Shown one piece after another: positions 19,760 through 28,892 of a stretch of 64,000 nt of DNA. Numbering within the stretch: the first letter of the stretch is position 1; every line of letters begins with the position of its first letter. Source of the DNA: Herminiimonas arsenicoxydans (GTDB taxonomy: Bacteria; Pseudomonadota; Gammaproteobacteria; Burkholderiales; Burkholderiaceae_D); the NCBI GenBank assembly GCA_000026125.1, contig CU207211.1, positions 1,798,001 through 1,862,000 of the forward strand, in the 5' to 3' direction. A model generated the notes under the pieces. The model did not search any database. It was not told the origin of the DNA and saw nothing but the letters and a program-made list of their open reading frames with translations. The position numbers were made by a program, and so were the translations under genes.

Positions 19760-20626
19760 TCAGCCAGGGAAAAAATCTTTTGCGATCGCAATCTGCGCCT
19801 CGCTCAAAAAAGTGGGCGCATGGCCGACCCCGGCCAGCTCCACCACCTTGGCTTTCGGGCCGCGCTGCGACATCGCCAGCGCAGTTTCCGGCGACAGCAA
19901 ATCGGAATCGGTACCGCGCACCAGCAAAACAGGACAAGTGATGGCATCGTAGGCAGCCCACAGGCGTTGCTCGTCCTGCCGCGCGCTTTCCGCAGTCGCT
20001 TGCCTGAATGGCAGCGCGAGGCCCGGATCGTAGACGAACACCCATTGCCCCTGCGCATTCTGACGCATCACATCCGCTGCCAGTTTGCGCCATTGTTCCT
20101 CACTATGCGCGCCAAATGACAGCGAGATCGCGCGCACGTATTGCCATGCCTCATCGAAGCTGGCAAAGCGCACGTCCTGCCCGACATATTCTCCTATGCG
20201 TGCCAGCGCTTGCGCATCGATGGCAGGACCGATATCGTTGAGCAGCAATTTGCGTATTGGCGTATCCGGCAAAGACGCCAGCACCATGCCAATCACGCCG
20301 CCCATCGAGGTGCCGAGCCAGTGTACAGATTCCACGTCCAGACGCGCAATCAGCGTTACCATGTCGCTGACGTATTGCGGCACTTGATAATATTGCGGAT
20401 CGCGCAAATGTTCTGAACGTCCGCGGCCCACCACATCGGGACAGACCACGCGGTAATCGTGCGACAGCGCTTGCGCCAAGGCATCGAAATCATCCGATAC
20501 CCGCGTCAGACCATGTACACAGATCAATACTTTCGGATTGGCGGGATCGCCCCATTCCTTGTATGCCATCCGGTGCAGGCCCGCAGGAGAAAGGCATTGA
20601 ACAGTTTTGATTTGCGTGTGAGTCAT
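19760..20626 (-). CDS. alpha/beta hydrolase
   Basis: A 288-residue alpha/beta-hydrolase fold protein. The oxyanion segment CVHGLTR, the nucleophile elbow GTSMGG (Ser), an Asp in VRGTDSDLL and the His in GVGHAPTF form the expected catalytic triad. Close relatives are annotated only as hydrolases or esterases, so the substrate is unknown. No signal peptide is present. It lies 31 bases upstream of ridA and may head a hydrolase-ridA-relA transcript. Confidence 0.85.
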   Translation of the reverse strand: MTHTQIKTVQCLSPAGLHRMAYKEWGDPANPKVLICVHGLTRVSDDFDALAQALSHDYRVVCPDVVGRGRSEHLRDPQYYQVPQYVSDMVTLIARLDVESVHWLGTSMGGVIGMVLASLPDTPIRKLLLNDIGPAIDAQALARIGEYVGQDVRFASFDEAWQYVRAISLSFGAHSEEQWRKLAADVMRQNAQGQWVFVYDPGLALPFRQATAESARQDEQRLWAAYDAITCPVLLVRGTDSDLLSPETALAMSQRGPKAKVVELAGVGHAPTFLSEAQIAIAKDFFPG

Positions 20627-20724
20627 GGCAATTGAAATTGGAGATATGCCGTATTTTACGACTCTTGAGCGTAAAATCTTATCAAAGATCGCAGCATCTG
20701 AAATCCCGGCCTGAAAGGCGCATC

Positions 20725-21519
20725 ATGCAAAACACGACTCTGCAGGGCAAAACCGCATTGATTACCGGCTCCACTTCCGGCATAGGCTTGGGAATTGCAC
20801 GCGCACTGGCGCAGCAAGGTGCGCATATCGTACTCAACGGCTTCGGCGATGCAAATGAAATCGCCGCGCTGCAAGCCGGGCTGACGCAGGACTATGGCGT
20901 CCAGTCGACTTATCATCCGGCCGACATGTCCAGGCCGCAGGAAATCGCGGCGATGATGCAATTCGCCGCTGCAAAATTCGGCAGTGTCGATATCCTGGTC
21001 AACAATGCCGGCATCCAGCATGTTGCAGACATCGAAGACTTCCCGGTCGAAAAATGGGATGCGATTATCGCCATCAACCTCTCTTCCGCATTCCATACAA
21101 CACGCCTGGCGCTCCCCGCAATGAAAGAGAAGAACTGGGGACGCATCATTAACATCGCATCCGCACATGGCCTGGTCGGCTCGGCACAAAAATCAGCCTA
21201 TGTCGCGGCCAAGCATGGCATCGTCGGATTATCCAAAGTTACGGCGCTGGAAAATGCACAAACCGGCGTCACATGCAATGCGATTTGCCCCGGCTGGGTG
21301 TTGACACCGCTGGTGCAAAAACAGGTCGATGTACGCGCAGCAAATGAAGACGTATCCAATGACGATGCCAAGAAAGGTTTGCTGGCGGAAAAGCAGCCGT
21401 CGGGAGAATTTGTCACGCCGGAACAGCTGGGCGCTTTAGCGGTATTTCTTTGCAGCGAAGCCGCCAATCAGGTGCGCGGTGCAGCCTGGAGTATGGATGG
21501 TGGATGGACTGCGCAATAA
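20725..21519 (+). CDS. bdhA: 3-hydroxybutyrate dehydrogenase
   Basis: A 264-residue short-chain dehydrogenase matching D-beta-hydroxybutyrate dehydrogenases. It has the NAD-binding TGSTSGIGLGIA, the NNAGIQHV motif and the Ser-Tyr-Lys active site (NIASAHGLVGS, YVAAK), and ends in GGWTAQ. The enzyme interconverts 3-hydroxybutyrate and acetoacetate using NAD, linking polyhydroxybutyrate breakdown to central metabolism. The ATG at 20725 has a GAAAGG site. It converges on scoB-scoA, whose product activates acetoacetate, and is followed by a strong terminator. Confidence 0.88.
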   Translation: MQNTTLQGKTALITGSTSGIGLGIARALAQQGAHIVLNGFGDANEIAALQAGLTQDYGVQSTYHPADMSRPQEIAAMMQFAAAKFGSVDILVNNAGIQHVADIEDFPVEKWDAIIAINLSSAFHTTRLALPAMKEKNWGRIINIASAHGLVGSAQKSAYVAAKHGIVGLSKVTALENAQTGVTCNAICPGWVLTPLVQKQVDVRAANEDVSNDDAKKGLLAEKQPSGEFVTPEQLGALAVFLCSEAANQVRGAAWSMDGGWTAQ

Positions 21520-21533
21520 AAATTCAAGGACTC

Positions 21534-21565
21534 GCGCCGTTTAAAACTTTTAAACGGCGCTCTTT
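21534..21565 (+). terminator. intrinsic terminator between bdhA and scoB
   Basis: GCGCCGTTTAAA pairs with TTTAAACGGCGC through 12 base pairs around a three-base loop and is followed by TCTTT. It lies fourteen bases after the bdhA stop and can also serve scoB from the other side. Confidence 0.85.
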
Positions 21566-21609
21566 AAAAATCGTCAATCGCAATCTTCTTCCTTGATTTT
21601 CCCTGGCGC

Positions 21610-22263
21610 TTAATTCAGCGCACTCACATCCAGCGGCACGCCGGTATTCGCCACCACTTCTTCTTTCGTCACGCCAGGCGCCAGTTCAATCAGGCGCAAT
21701 CCCTTTGGCGTGATATCGATCACACCCAAATCCGTGATGATGCGATCGACTACACCCACGCCGGTCAGTGGCAAATCACATGAAGATAAAATCTTGTGCG
21801 AAATCGAACCATCTTTGGCGCGCGCCACATGTTCCATCAGCACCACGATGCGTTTGACGCCGGCCACCAGATCCATCGCGCCTCCCATGCCCTTGACCAT
21901 CTTGCCGGGTATCATCCAGTTGGCAAGGTCGCCTCTTTCGGAAACCTGCATTGCACCCAGCAAGGCAATATCGATTTTGCCGCCACGTATCATGCCAAAG
22001 GAATCGGCCGAACTGAAATACGATGCGCCCGGCAATGCAGTCACCGTCTGTTTGCCGGCATTGATCAGATCCGGATCGACTTCATCTTCAGTGGGAAACG
22101 GACCTATGCCGAGCAAGCCGTTTTCCGATTGCAGCCAGATATGGATATCCGCCGGGATGAAATTGGCAACCAGCGTCGGCAAGCCGATGCCGAGATTGAC
22201 GTAAGCACCGTCGTGCAATTCCTGTGCTGCGCGTGCAGCCATTTGATCTCTGGTCCATGCCAT
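21610..22263 (-). CDS. scoB: 3-oxoacid CoA-transferase subunit B
   Basis: The 217-residue beta chain of succinyl-CoA:3-ketoacid (acetoacetate) CoA-transferase. The catalytic Glu is in the [10 protein letters not shown] motif near residue 50, and the N-terminal [11 protein letters not shown] loop is conserved. With subunit A it transfers CoA from succinyl-CoA to acetoacetate, giving acetoacetyl-CoA. It lies 23 bases downstream of scoA and complements the neighbouring bdhA. Confidence 0.93.
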   Translation of the reverse strand: MAWTRDQMAARAAQELHDGAYVNLGIGLPTLVANFIPADIHIWLQSENGLLGIGPFPTEDEVDPDLINAGKQTVTALPGASYFSSADSFGMIRGGKIDIALLGAMQVSERGDLANWMIPGKMVKGMGGAMDLVAGVKRIVVLMEHVARAKDGSISHKILSSCDLPLTGVGVVDRIITDLGVIDITPKGLRLIELAPGVTKEEVVANTGVPLDVSALN

Positions 22264-22286
22264 ATCGTTCTCCGCGTATTTTTCAA

Positions 22287-22985
22287 CTAACTGGCACGCA
22301 AGGTATGCTGCTCTATGCGTTTTTGCGGATGCGCATTCAACACGATGCGGTGAATGAAAATACCCGGCGTATGTACATCGTCGGGATCGATCTCGCCGAT
22401 CTCGACCAGTTCTTCCACTTCCACCACGGTGATTTTCCCTGCCATCGCCACATTCGGATTGAAGTTGCGCGCCGTATGCCGGTACACCAGATTCCCGGCC
22501 TTGTCCGCCTTGTATGCCTTGACGAGAGAAACGTCGGCAATCAGCGCACGCTCCATCACATATTGCTCGCCATCAAATTCACGCACCTCCTTGCCGTCCG
22601 CAACGACGGTGCCTATGCCGGTTTTGGTAAAGAACGCCGGAATACCGGCGCCGCCGGCGCGCAGTTTTTCGGCCAGCGTGCCTTGCGGCGTAAATTCCAC
22701 CTCCAGTTCACCGGCCAGATACTGACGCTCGAATTCCTTGTTTTCGCCTACATAGGAGGAAATCATTTTCCTGATCTGGCGCGTTGCCAGCAATGGGCCC
22801 AGTCCGGCATCGTCCACGCCCGCATTGTTGGAGATTGCCGTCAGATTCTTCACGCCGGAATCGCGCAATGCTGCAATCAGCGCCTCCGGAATTCCGCACA
22901 AGCCGAAACCGCCGACGGCAATGGTTTGCCCATCACTGACTATATCGGCCAGCGCCAGCGCTGCATCGGGATAAACTTTATTCAT
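22287..22985 (-). CDS. scoA: 3-oxoacid CoA-transferase subunit A
   Basis: The 232-residue alpha chain of the CoA-transferase. The CoA-binding glycine-rich motif [13 protein letters not shown] and the [11 protein letters not shown] and GGAGIPAF segments identify the subunit. The start at 22985 has a GAAGGAT ribosome site; longer upstream codons do not fit the family. A PAS-LuxR regulator is transcribed divergently 133 bases away and is the obvious candidate regulator of scoAB. Confidence 0.93.
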   Translation of the reverse strand: MNKVYPDAALALADIVSDGQTIAVGGFGLCGIPEALIAALRDSGVKNLTAISNNAGVDDAGLGPLLATRQIRKMISSYVGENKEFERQYLAGELEVEFTPQGTLAEKLRAGGAGIPAFFTKTGIGTVVADGKEVREFDGEQYVMERALIADVSLVKAYKADKAGNLVYRHTARNFNPNVAMAGKITVVEVEELVEIGEIDPDDVHTPGIFIHRIVLNAHPQKRIEQHTLRAS

Positions 22986-23118
22986 AGCTATCCTTCTTTG
23001 TGTAGAGTAAACCGTCACGAACGGGAACGTCTGTGGTGTATCAGCCAGCATAAGACGTGGCGGCGCCAATCACAATACCGTAGAACTACGAGTAGCAGAC
23101 TGAAAAGGCAGGGCATCC

Positions 23119-23679
23119 ATGATGGACGCGGCAAACATAGACTATGAAAGCATCTTCCAGCATGCACCTATCGGCATGTGTATCTCGCAGCATCGGGTAA
23201 TACATGTCTGCAATGCTGCTTTAACGCAAATGTTTGGCTACCCGGACGGTGCGCTGGCGGGCTTGTCATTTTCCGTGCTGTACCCGAGCCACACAGAATT
23301 CGAGCGCACCGGTGCGCGCATCATTCCCATCATGAATGAAAAAGGTTGTTATTCGGACGAGCGCATCATGAAACGCGCAGATGGCCGGTTATTCTGGTGT
23401 CATGTAAGTGGCCGTGCACTGCTGCCGCACGACCCGCATGCGGCCGGCATCTGGACTTTCGACGATTTGAGTGAAAAGCGGCCGGTGACGGCGGCGCTGA
23501 CGCCGCGCGAACGTGAAATTGCCGCCATGCTGGTCGATGGAAAAACCAGCAAATTGATTGCGCGGCAAATCGGACTTAGTCCGCGCACAGTGGAAATGCA
23601 TAGAGCGAAACTGATGCGAAAATTTACCGCAAGCACTACCAGCGAACTGATCCATCGCCTGCTCGGTGTGTTGCGGTAA
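23119..23679 (+). CDS. PAS-LuxR transcriptional regulator
   Basis: A 186-residue regulator. An N-terminal PAS domain (FQHAPIGMCISQ to VSGRALLP, about residues 9-105) is joined to a C-terminal LuxR/GerE helix-turn-helix (LTPREREIAAMLVDGKTSKL, then IGLSPRTVEMHRAKLMRKF). There is no receiver domain, so it probably senses a ligand or redox state directly through PAS. It is divergent from scoA, which suggests control of ketone-body or short-chain acid use; that role is inferred from position only. Confidence 0.85.
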   Translation: MMDAANIDYESIFQHAPIGMCISQHRVIHVCNAALTQMFGYPDGALAGLSFSVLYPSHTEFERTGARIIPIMNEKGCYSDERIMKRADGRLFWCHVSGRALLPHDPHAAGIWTFDDLSEKRPVTAALTPREREIAAMLVDGKTSKLIARQIGLSPRTVEMHRAKLMRKFTASTTSELIHRLLGVLR

Positions 23680-23711
23680 ATCGGTGCTGCGACAAACCTG
23701 AAGCGTAAAAC

Positions 23712-24488
23712 TTAATGCGCGCTCATGCCATCGTCGGCCGTCATGATGGCACCGTTGATGAAGTGCGATTCTTCCGCCGCCAGCAACAGCAGCAAACCAT
23801 CCAGATCTTCCGGCTTGCCGATACGTTTGCGCGGTAACGCATCCAGCAACAGCTTCCCCTGTTCGCTCTTGAAATATTCCTGATTGAGTTCAGTGCCGAT
23901 GTAGCCCGGACAGATCGCATTGACGTTGATGCCGAACTTGCCCCACTCCACCGCCATCGTCTTGGTCATGTGCACCAGCGCCGCCTTGCTCATGCTGTAC
24001 GCACCAAGTTCCGGCATTACGCGCAAGCCGGCGACCGAAGCAATGTTAATGATGCGGTGCTGCTTCTTCGCATCACCCTTGGCGCGCGCAATCATCCGCT
24101 TTGCCACTTCCTGCGCCACGAAAAATGCACCACGCTGATTGGTATCCATCACGTAGGCGTATTCTTCCGGCGTCACATCAAGCAGGCGTCCGCGGGCGGC
24201 AACCCCGGCGTTATTGACCAGGATATCAATTGCTCCCGCTTCAGTTTCTGCATGTGCAATGGCAGATTTGATGCTGGCATAATCGGTGACATCCAGCGTC
24301 ACGACATGCGCGGCGCCGCCCTCTGCCTCGATCTCGGCACGCAATTCCTTGAGCCTGTCTACACGACGTGCAGCCAGCACGACTTGCGCACCAGCCATCG
24401 CCAGTACTTTTGCAAAGCGTGCGCCAAGTCCGCTGGAAGCGCCGGTAATCAGGGCAACCTTGCCTTCAAAATTGACTTCTATGCCCAC
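23712..24488 (-). CDS. SDR family oxidoreductase
   Basis: A 258-residue classical short-chain dehydrogenase. It has the TGASSGLGARFAKVLA nucleotide-binding loop, NNAGVAARG, the Ser-Tyr-Lys site (IASVAG, YSMSK) and a CPGYIGTE segment. Basic residues follow the glycine motif (AARRVDRLKELR), which favours NADP(H) over NAD. It could be a 3-ketoacyl reductase-like enzyme, but the substrate is not identifiable by eye. It is convergent with the PAS-LuxR gene and divergent from ETF-QO. Confidence 0.85.
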   Translation of the reverse strand: MGIEVNFEGKVALITGASSGLGARFAKVLAMAGAQVVLAARRVDRLKELRAEIEAEGGAAHVVTLDVTDYASIKSAIAHAETEAGAIDILVNNAGVAARGRLLDVTPEEYAYVMDTNQRGAFFVAQEVAKRMIARAKGDAKKQHRIINIASVAGLRVMPELGAYSMSKAALVHMTKTMAVEWGKFGINVNAICPGYIGTELNQEYFKSEQGKLLLDALPRKRIGKPEDLDGLLLLLAAEESHFINGAIMTADDGMSAH

Positions 24489-24657
24489 GACATTCTCCTG
24501 ACTTGCTCTTGATTATTAACGTACGACAAACAAAAAGTGACGTTGGAGGCGTTATGATTACACGAAAGCGCAGCAATGCGCGTTTTACACTTCGCACTCA
24601 CTGCGAAACCGCGAGACAATAAGGCCTTCGCACGCAGATAATTAGACTGTTTTTAAC

Positions 24658-26346
24658 ATGACCCAGACCCTTCTCCCAGAATCCAGCCTGTTAGCCCAAT
24701 ACGGCCCACGCGAAGCAATGGAATACGACGTAGTGATAGTTGGCGGCGGACCCGCCGGCCTGGCGGCGGCAATTCGACTCAAGCAACTAGCCGCCGAACA
24801 AAATCACGAGGTTTCCGTTTGCATCCTGGAAAAAGGCGGCGAACTGGGCGCACACATTCTTTCCGGCGCCGTGATGGATCCGCAGGCGCTGACCGAATTG
24901 CTGCCCGACTGGAAAGAGCTGGGCGCACCGCTCAATACTCCTGTCAGCGAAGACCGCTTCCTGTTTCTGACCGAGAGCAAAGCCTACAAAACCCCGAACT
25001 TCCTGCTGCCGGCCTGCTTCCAGAACCATGGCAATTACGTCGTCTCGCTGGCCAATGTGGTTCGCTGGCTGGGACAACAGGCCGAAGCGCTGGGAGTGGA
25101 AGTATTCCCCGGTTTTCCGGCGGCGGAAATCTTGTACAACGAGGATGGCTCCGTCAAAGGCGTGGCGACTGGGAATATGGGCATAGACCGTGCCGGCCAG
25201 CCGACTGCTGCCTTCCAGCTCGGAATGGAACTACACGCCAAATACACATTGTTCGCCGAAGGTTCGCGCGGCCACCTCGGCAAGCAGTTGATGGAGAAGT
25301 TCAACCTCAACCAGGACAAGGCGCCCCAGACTTACGGTATCGGCATCAAGGAATTGTGGGAAATCGATCCCGCCCTGCATCAGGCTGGCCTCGTCATCCA
25401 CACTGCCGGCTGGCCGCTGAAAAACGATACCTATGGCGGCTCTTTCCTGTATCACCTGGAAAACAACCAGGTCGCCGTCGGTTATGTGGTGGGCCTCGGA
25501 TATGCCAATCCCTATCTGTCGCCGTTTGAAGAATTTCAGCGTTATAAAACGCATCCGGAAATCAGCAAGTTCTTCAAGGGCGGCAAACGGATTTCCTACG
25601 GTGCGCGCGCAATTACCGCCGGCGGTTTGCAATCTTTGCCAAAGCTGGTCTTTGGCGGTGGCGCATTGATAGGCTGTGAAGCCGGCTTCCTGAACGGCAG
25701 CCGCATCAAGGGCAGCCATGCCGCCATCAAGAGTGGCATGCTGGCAGCGGACGCCGCCTTCACGGCGCTTGCCGCTGGTCGCCAGTACGATGAATTGAGT
25801 GCGTACCCAGCCGCATTTGAACAGTCCTGGCTGCATGAAGAATTGCATGTCGCACGCAACTTCAAGCCGTGGATGAGCAAGGGCCTGTATACCGGCTCCA
25901 TCATGTTCGGCATCGATCAACTGCTGTTGCGCGGCAAGGCACCGTGGACCCTGCGCAATACGCATGCAGACCATGAATGCCTGCGTCCTGCCGCCGCGTT
26001 CCAGCCCATCGCGTATCCGAAACCGGATAACGTCCTGACTTTCGATAGACTGTCTTCGGTGTTCATTTCCAATACCAACCATGCAGAAGACCAGCCCATC
26101 CATCTGACGCTGAAAGATCCGGCAGTACCTGTACAAGTCAATCTGGCTGAATATGCCGGTCCGGAAGCCCGTTACTGTCCGGCGGCGGTGTATGAATTCA
26201 TCAAGGATGAGGCCGGTGCGGACAAGCTGCAGATCAATGCGCAAAACTGCGTGCATTGCAAAACCTGCGATATCAAGGACCCTACGCAGAATATCGTATG
26301 GGTGACGCCGGAAGGCGGTGGCGGGCCGAACTATCCGAATATGTAA
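24658..26346 (+). CDS. electron transfer flavoprotein-ubiquinone oxidoreductase
   Basis: A 562-residue ETF-QO, the usual length. It has an N-terminal FAD-binding motif (DVVIVGGGPAGLAAAIRLKQL), the membrane-associated ubiquinone region, and a C-terminal 4Fe-4S module with NCVHCKTCDIKDP. It passes electrons from reduced ETF (from acyl-CoA and amino-acid dehydrogenases) to ubiquinone at the inner membrane. The ETF genes are not in the window. A strong terminator follows. Confidence 0.95.
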   Translation: MTQTLLPESSLLAQYGPREAMEYDVVIVGGGPAGLAAAIRLKQLAAEQNHEVSVCILEKGGELGAHILSGAVMDPQALTELLPDWKELGAPLNTPVSEDRFLFLTESKAYKTPNFLLPACFQNHGNYVVSLANVVRWLGQQAEALGVEVFPGFPAAEILYNEDGSVKGVATGNMGIDRAGQPTAAFQLGMELHAKYTLFAEGSRGHLGKQLMEKFNLNQDKAPQTYGIGIKELWEIDPALHQAGLVIHTAGWPLKNDTYGGSFLYHLENNQVAVGYVVGLGYANPYLSPFEEFQRYKTHPEISKFFKGGKRISYGARAITAGGLQSLPKLVFGGGALIGCEAGFLNGSRIKGSHAAIKSGMLAADAAFTALAAGRQYDELSAYPAAFEQSWLHEELHVARNFKPWMSKGLYTGSIMFGIDQLLLRGKAPWTLRNTHADHECLRPAAAFQPIAYPKPDNVLTFDRLSSVFISNTNHAEDQPIHLTLKDPAVPVQVNLAEYAGPEARYCPAAVYEFIKDEAGADKLQINAQNCVHCKTCDIKDPTQNIVWVTPEGGGGPNYPNM

Positions 26347-26362
26347 AGTTCTGCAGGAAAAG

Positions 26363-26387
26363 AAAAAGCCGCTATGCGGCTTTTTTT
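26363..26387. terminator. bidirectional intrinsic terminator
   Basis: AAAAAGCCGC-TAT-GCGGCTTTTTTT lies between the ETF-QO stop and the NUDIX gene stop. T runs on both strands let it end both converging transcripts, including the long nuo operon read-through. Confidence 0.88.
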
Positions 26388-26412
26388 ACGATCTGTTTTT
26401 ACTCCACTGCGA

Positions 26413-26967
26413 TCAAATTTCCCATTCACCGCTCAATATTTTTTCCAGCCAGAATGCACCGATTACGGTTTTCACATCGGTGATTTTTCCTTCACGTATC
26501 CAGCCCAGCAAATCGGATGGCACAGCCTTGAAGGTTTCGAGAAACTCTTCGGCATCGAGCTTGCGCTCCCCTTCGATCAAGCCGCGCGCCAGGTATAAAT
26601 CCAGATGTTCATCAGAATAGGCAATCGCATTATGTATCGTGCAGACGAATTGCCAGTCGCTTGCCGTATAACCGGTTTCCTCCAGCAACTCGCGCTGGGC
26701 GCAGGCCAATGGCTGTTCGCCAGCATCGATTTTCCCGGCCGGGAATTCGATAAAGACACGATCTAGCGGATAACGAAACTGTCGCTCCATCAAGACGGAA
26801 CCATCGTCGAACAGCGGCAGAATCACGACTGCACCAGGATGCTTGATGTATTCACGCGTAGTCGGCTGACCATTCGGCAGACGCACCGTATCGCGCTGCA
26901 CTTTCAGGAAGTGGCCATCGTAGGCCAGCGTACTGTCGATGCGAATTTCTTTCAGATGATTATCCAT
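26413..26967 (-). CDS. NUDIX hydrolase (ADP-ribose pyrophosphatase type)
   Basis: A 184-residue NUDIX protein with a complete Nudix box (GKIDAGEQPLACAQRELLEE then TGY). The upstream EFPAG and the downstream arrangement resemble ADP-ribose pyrophosphatases (NudF type), which split ADP-ribose into AMP and ribose-5-phosphate. The ATG at 26967 is chosen because it gives a family-like N-terminus (MDNHLKEIRID); the open frame reaches 27102. It is the last gene of the nuo transcript region, 68 bases after the DUF2818 gene. Confidence 0.85.
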   Translation of the reverse strand: MDNHLKEIRIDSTLAYDGHFLKVQRDTVRLPNGQPTTREYIKHPGAVVILPLFDDGSVLMERQFRYPLDRVFIEFPAGKIDAGEQPLACAQRELLEETGYTASDWQFVCTIHNAIAYSDEHLDLYLARGLIEGERKLDAEEFLETFKAVPSDLLGWIREGKITDVKTVIGAFWLEKILSGEWEI

Positions 26968-27035
26968 ATTCCGGCTCCGATAACGCTCTAGACATGCGAC
27001 AGATGGAAGTAATGGAAAAGCGTTTTGCCTGACGC

Positions 27036-27341
27036 TCAGTGATGATGCTTGCGCATATAGCGCATGACAAAACCTGGATAGGCCAGCACGAGGAATAGAC
27101 AACCGGTGATGGCATAAAATTCCCAGCCTTGCGGGAACACGCTACCGATACGCAACTCAAGCAAGCCGGCCACCAGGCCGACTGCCAGATACAGCAGGAA
27201 CAATTCGATCAGGCGCAACCACACCGGCTTGACCGGGCGTGGAAAGGGGATGACGGCGAGCAGACGTTCATTGAAGAATGGCAGGTTGGCGCAAAAGAGC
27301 GCCAGCAAAATCACAAACCAGCTTGCCAGCGACACATCCAT
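27036..27341 (-). CDS. DUF2818 family membrane protein
   Basis: A 101-residue protein with about three hydrophobic segments (WFVILLALFCANLPF; LIELFLLYLAVGLVAGLLE; FYAITGCLFLVLAYPGFV) and a His-rich C-terminus. I recognise it as DUF2818, a small inner-membrane protein found after nuoN in Burkholderiales. Only 23 bases separate it from nuoN, so it is cotranscribed with complex I. A role in complex I assembly or stability is a guess from position. Confidence 0.82.
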   Translation of the reverse strand: MDVSLASWFVILLALFCANLPFFNERLLAVIPFPRPVKPVWLRLIELFLLYLAVGLVAGLLELRIGSVFPQGWEFYAITGCLFLVLAYPGFVMRYMRKHHH

Positions 27342-27364
27342 TCAGTCACCGCCCATCATCGCCA

Positions 27365-28849
27365 TCAGGACGCGAGCGTCTTGATGATGGCAGCCGCACA
27401 GGCTGTCATCAGCGGTCCGGGTACCAGGCCCAAAGCCAGCAATGCTGCGCCATTGATACTCAGGGTTACGGTGACATCCTTGCTGGCAACGATCTTCGCC
27501 TTATCAGCCGGCTCATCAAAGTACATGACCTTGACCACGCGCAGATAGTAGAACGCACCGATCAGCGAGAACAGTACCGCCACCACTGCGAGCCAGATTT
27601 GTCCGGTGCTCAGAACCGCTTGCAGAACCGCCAGCTTGGCGTAGAAGCCGACTACTGGTGGCACACCGGCCAGCGAAAACATCAGCAACAATGTAACGAA
27701 GGCAAACCATGGGCTGCGCTGATTCAAACCTTTGAAGTCGTCAATGTTGTCCGCTTCAAAACCGGCACGTGACAACAGCATGATGACGCCGAACATGCCC
27801 AGCGTAGTCAGCACATACGTAATGACATAGAACATTGCCGCGCCATAGCCATTGGTGGTTGAACCATCCGCACCCGCCACCACGCCAGACAACAGACCGA
27901 GCAGAATAAAACCGACTTGCGAGATGGTCGAATAGGCCAGCATGCGCTTGATATTGGTTTGCATGATCGCGGTAATGTTACCGATCGCCATTGACAGCAC
28001 TGAAAGTATCGTCAGCATTTGCTGCCAGTCGATAGCCAGCGCAGGCAAGGCTTCCACCAGCAGACGTATCGTGATGGCAAATGCAGCCAGCTTCGGTGCA
28101 CCGCCCAGCATCAGCGTCACCGCAGTAGGTGCACCTTGATAAACGTCCGGCACCCACATATGGAATGGGACGGCGCCAAGCTTGAACGCCAGGCCGGCCA
28201 CCACAAAGACCAGACCGAAAATCAGTACCGGCTTGTTGACAGCGCCAGTCGCAATCACACGCGCAACTTCAGTCAAATCGAGCGAACCGGTCGCGCCGTA
28301 CAACATCGAAATACCGTACAGCAGGAAGCCGGAAGCCAGCGCGCCGAGAACAAAGTATTTCATCGCTGCTTCAATTGCCACAGCATTGTCGCGACGGAAA
28401 GCAACCAGCGCATACAGCGACAGCGACATGATTTCGAGACCGAGATAGATGATCAGGAAGTTATTGGCTGACATCATCACCATCTGACCGAGGACGGTAA
28501 ACAGCGACAGGATGTAGAACTCGCCGCCCAGACGGCCATTCACCATTTGACGATCTTCCAGATACTGGCGCGAATAGACGAGCGTCAGGCCGACCGCGAT
28601 ATACGTGCAGAACTTGAGCAGGTTCGACATTGGGTCCGAGACGAACATATTGCCGAAACTGTAGCTGGTTGCGCCCGCGTTGAAGTCGCTCAGGCTGAGT
28701 ACTGCGCACACGACCAGAGTTGCGAGCGACAATACATAAGTCAGGTAGCGTTTCGCATCCGACAGAAACAAATCGATCAGCAGGATTGCACAGGTTGCAG
28801 CCGCCAGGAAGATTTCAGGAATGACAGGTATCAGATTCAAATTATTCAT
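27365..28849 (-). CDS. nuoN: NADH-quinone oxidoreductase subunit N
   Basis: A 494-residue antiporter-like membrane subunit of complex I with about 14 transmembrane helices. Characteristic segments are the [16 protein letters not shown] helix with the conserved Glu, and [20 protein letters not shown] with the key Lys and the HxxxPD loop. It forms one of the proton channels in the membrane arm. It is the distal nuo gene and is followed closely by the DUF2818 gene. Confidence 0.97.
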   Translation of the reverse strand: MNNLNLIPVIPEIFLAAATCAILLIDLFLSDAKRYLTYVLSLATLVVCAVLSLSDFNAGATSYSFGNMFVSDPMSNLLKFCTYIAVGLTLVYSRQYLEDRQMVNGRLGGEFYILSLFTVLGQMVMMSANNFLIIYLGLEIMSLSLYALVAFRRDNAVAIEAAMKYFVLGALASGFLLYGISMLYGATGSLDLTEVARVIATGAVNKPVLIFGLVFVVAGLAFKLGAVPFHMWVPDVYQGAPTAVTLMLGGAPKLAAFAITIRLLVEALPALAIDWQQMLTILSVLSMAIGNITAIMQTNIKRMLAYSTISQVGFILLGLLSGVVAGADGSTTNGYGAAMFYVITYVLTTLGMFGVIMLLSRAGFEADNIDDFKGLNQRSPWFAFVTLLLMFSLAGVPPVVGFYAKLAVLQAVLSTGQIWLAVVAVLFSLIGAFYYLRVVKVMYFDEPADKAKIVASKDVTVTLSINGAALLALGLVPGPLMTACAAAIIKTLAS

Positions 28850-28892
28850 TTTGTCGCAGTGTATGTCCGTTCAGTTGCGCGGTTGCAGAGCG

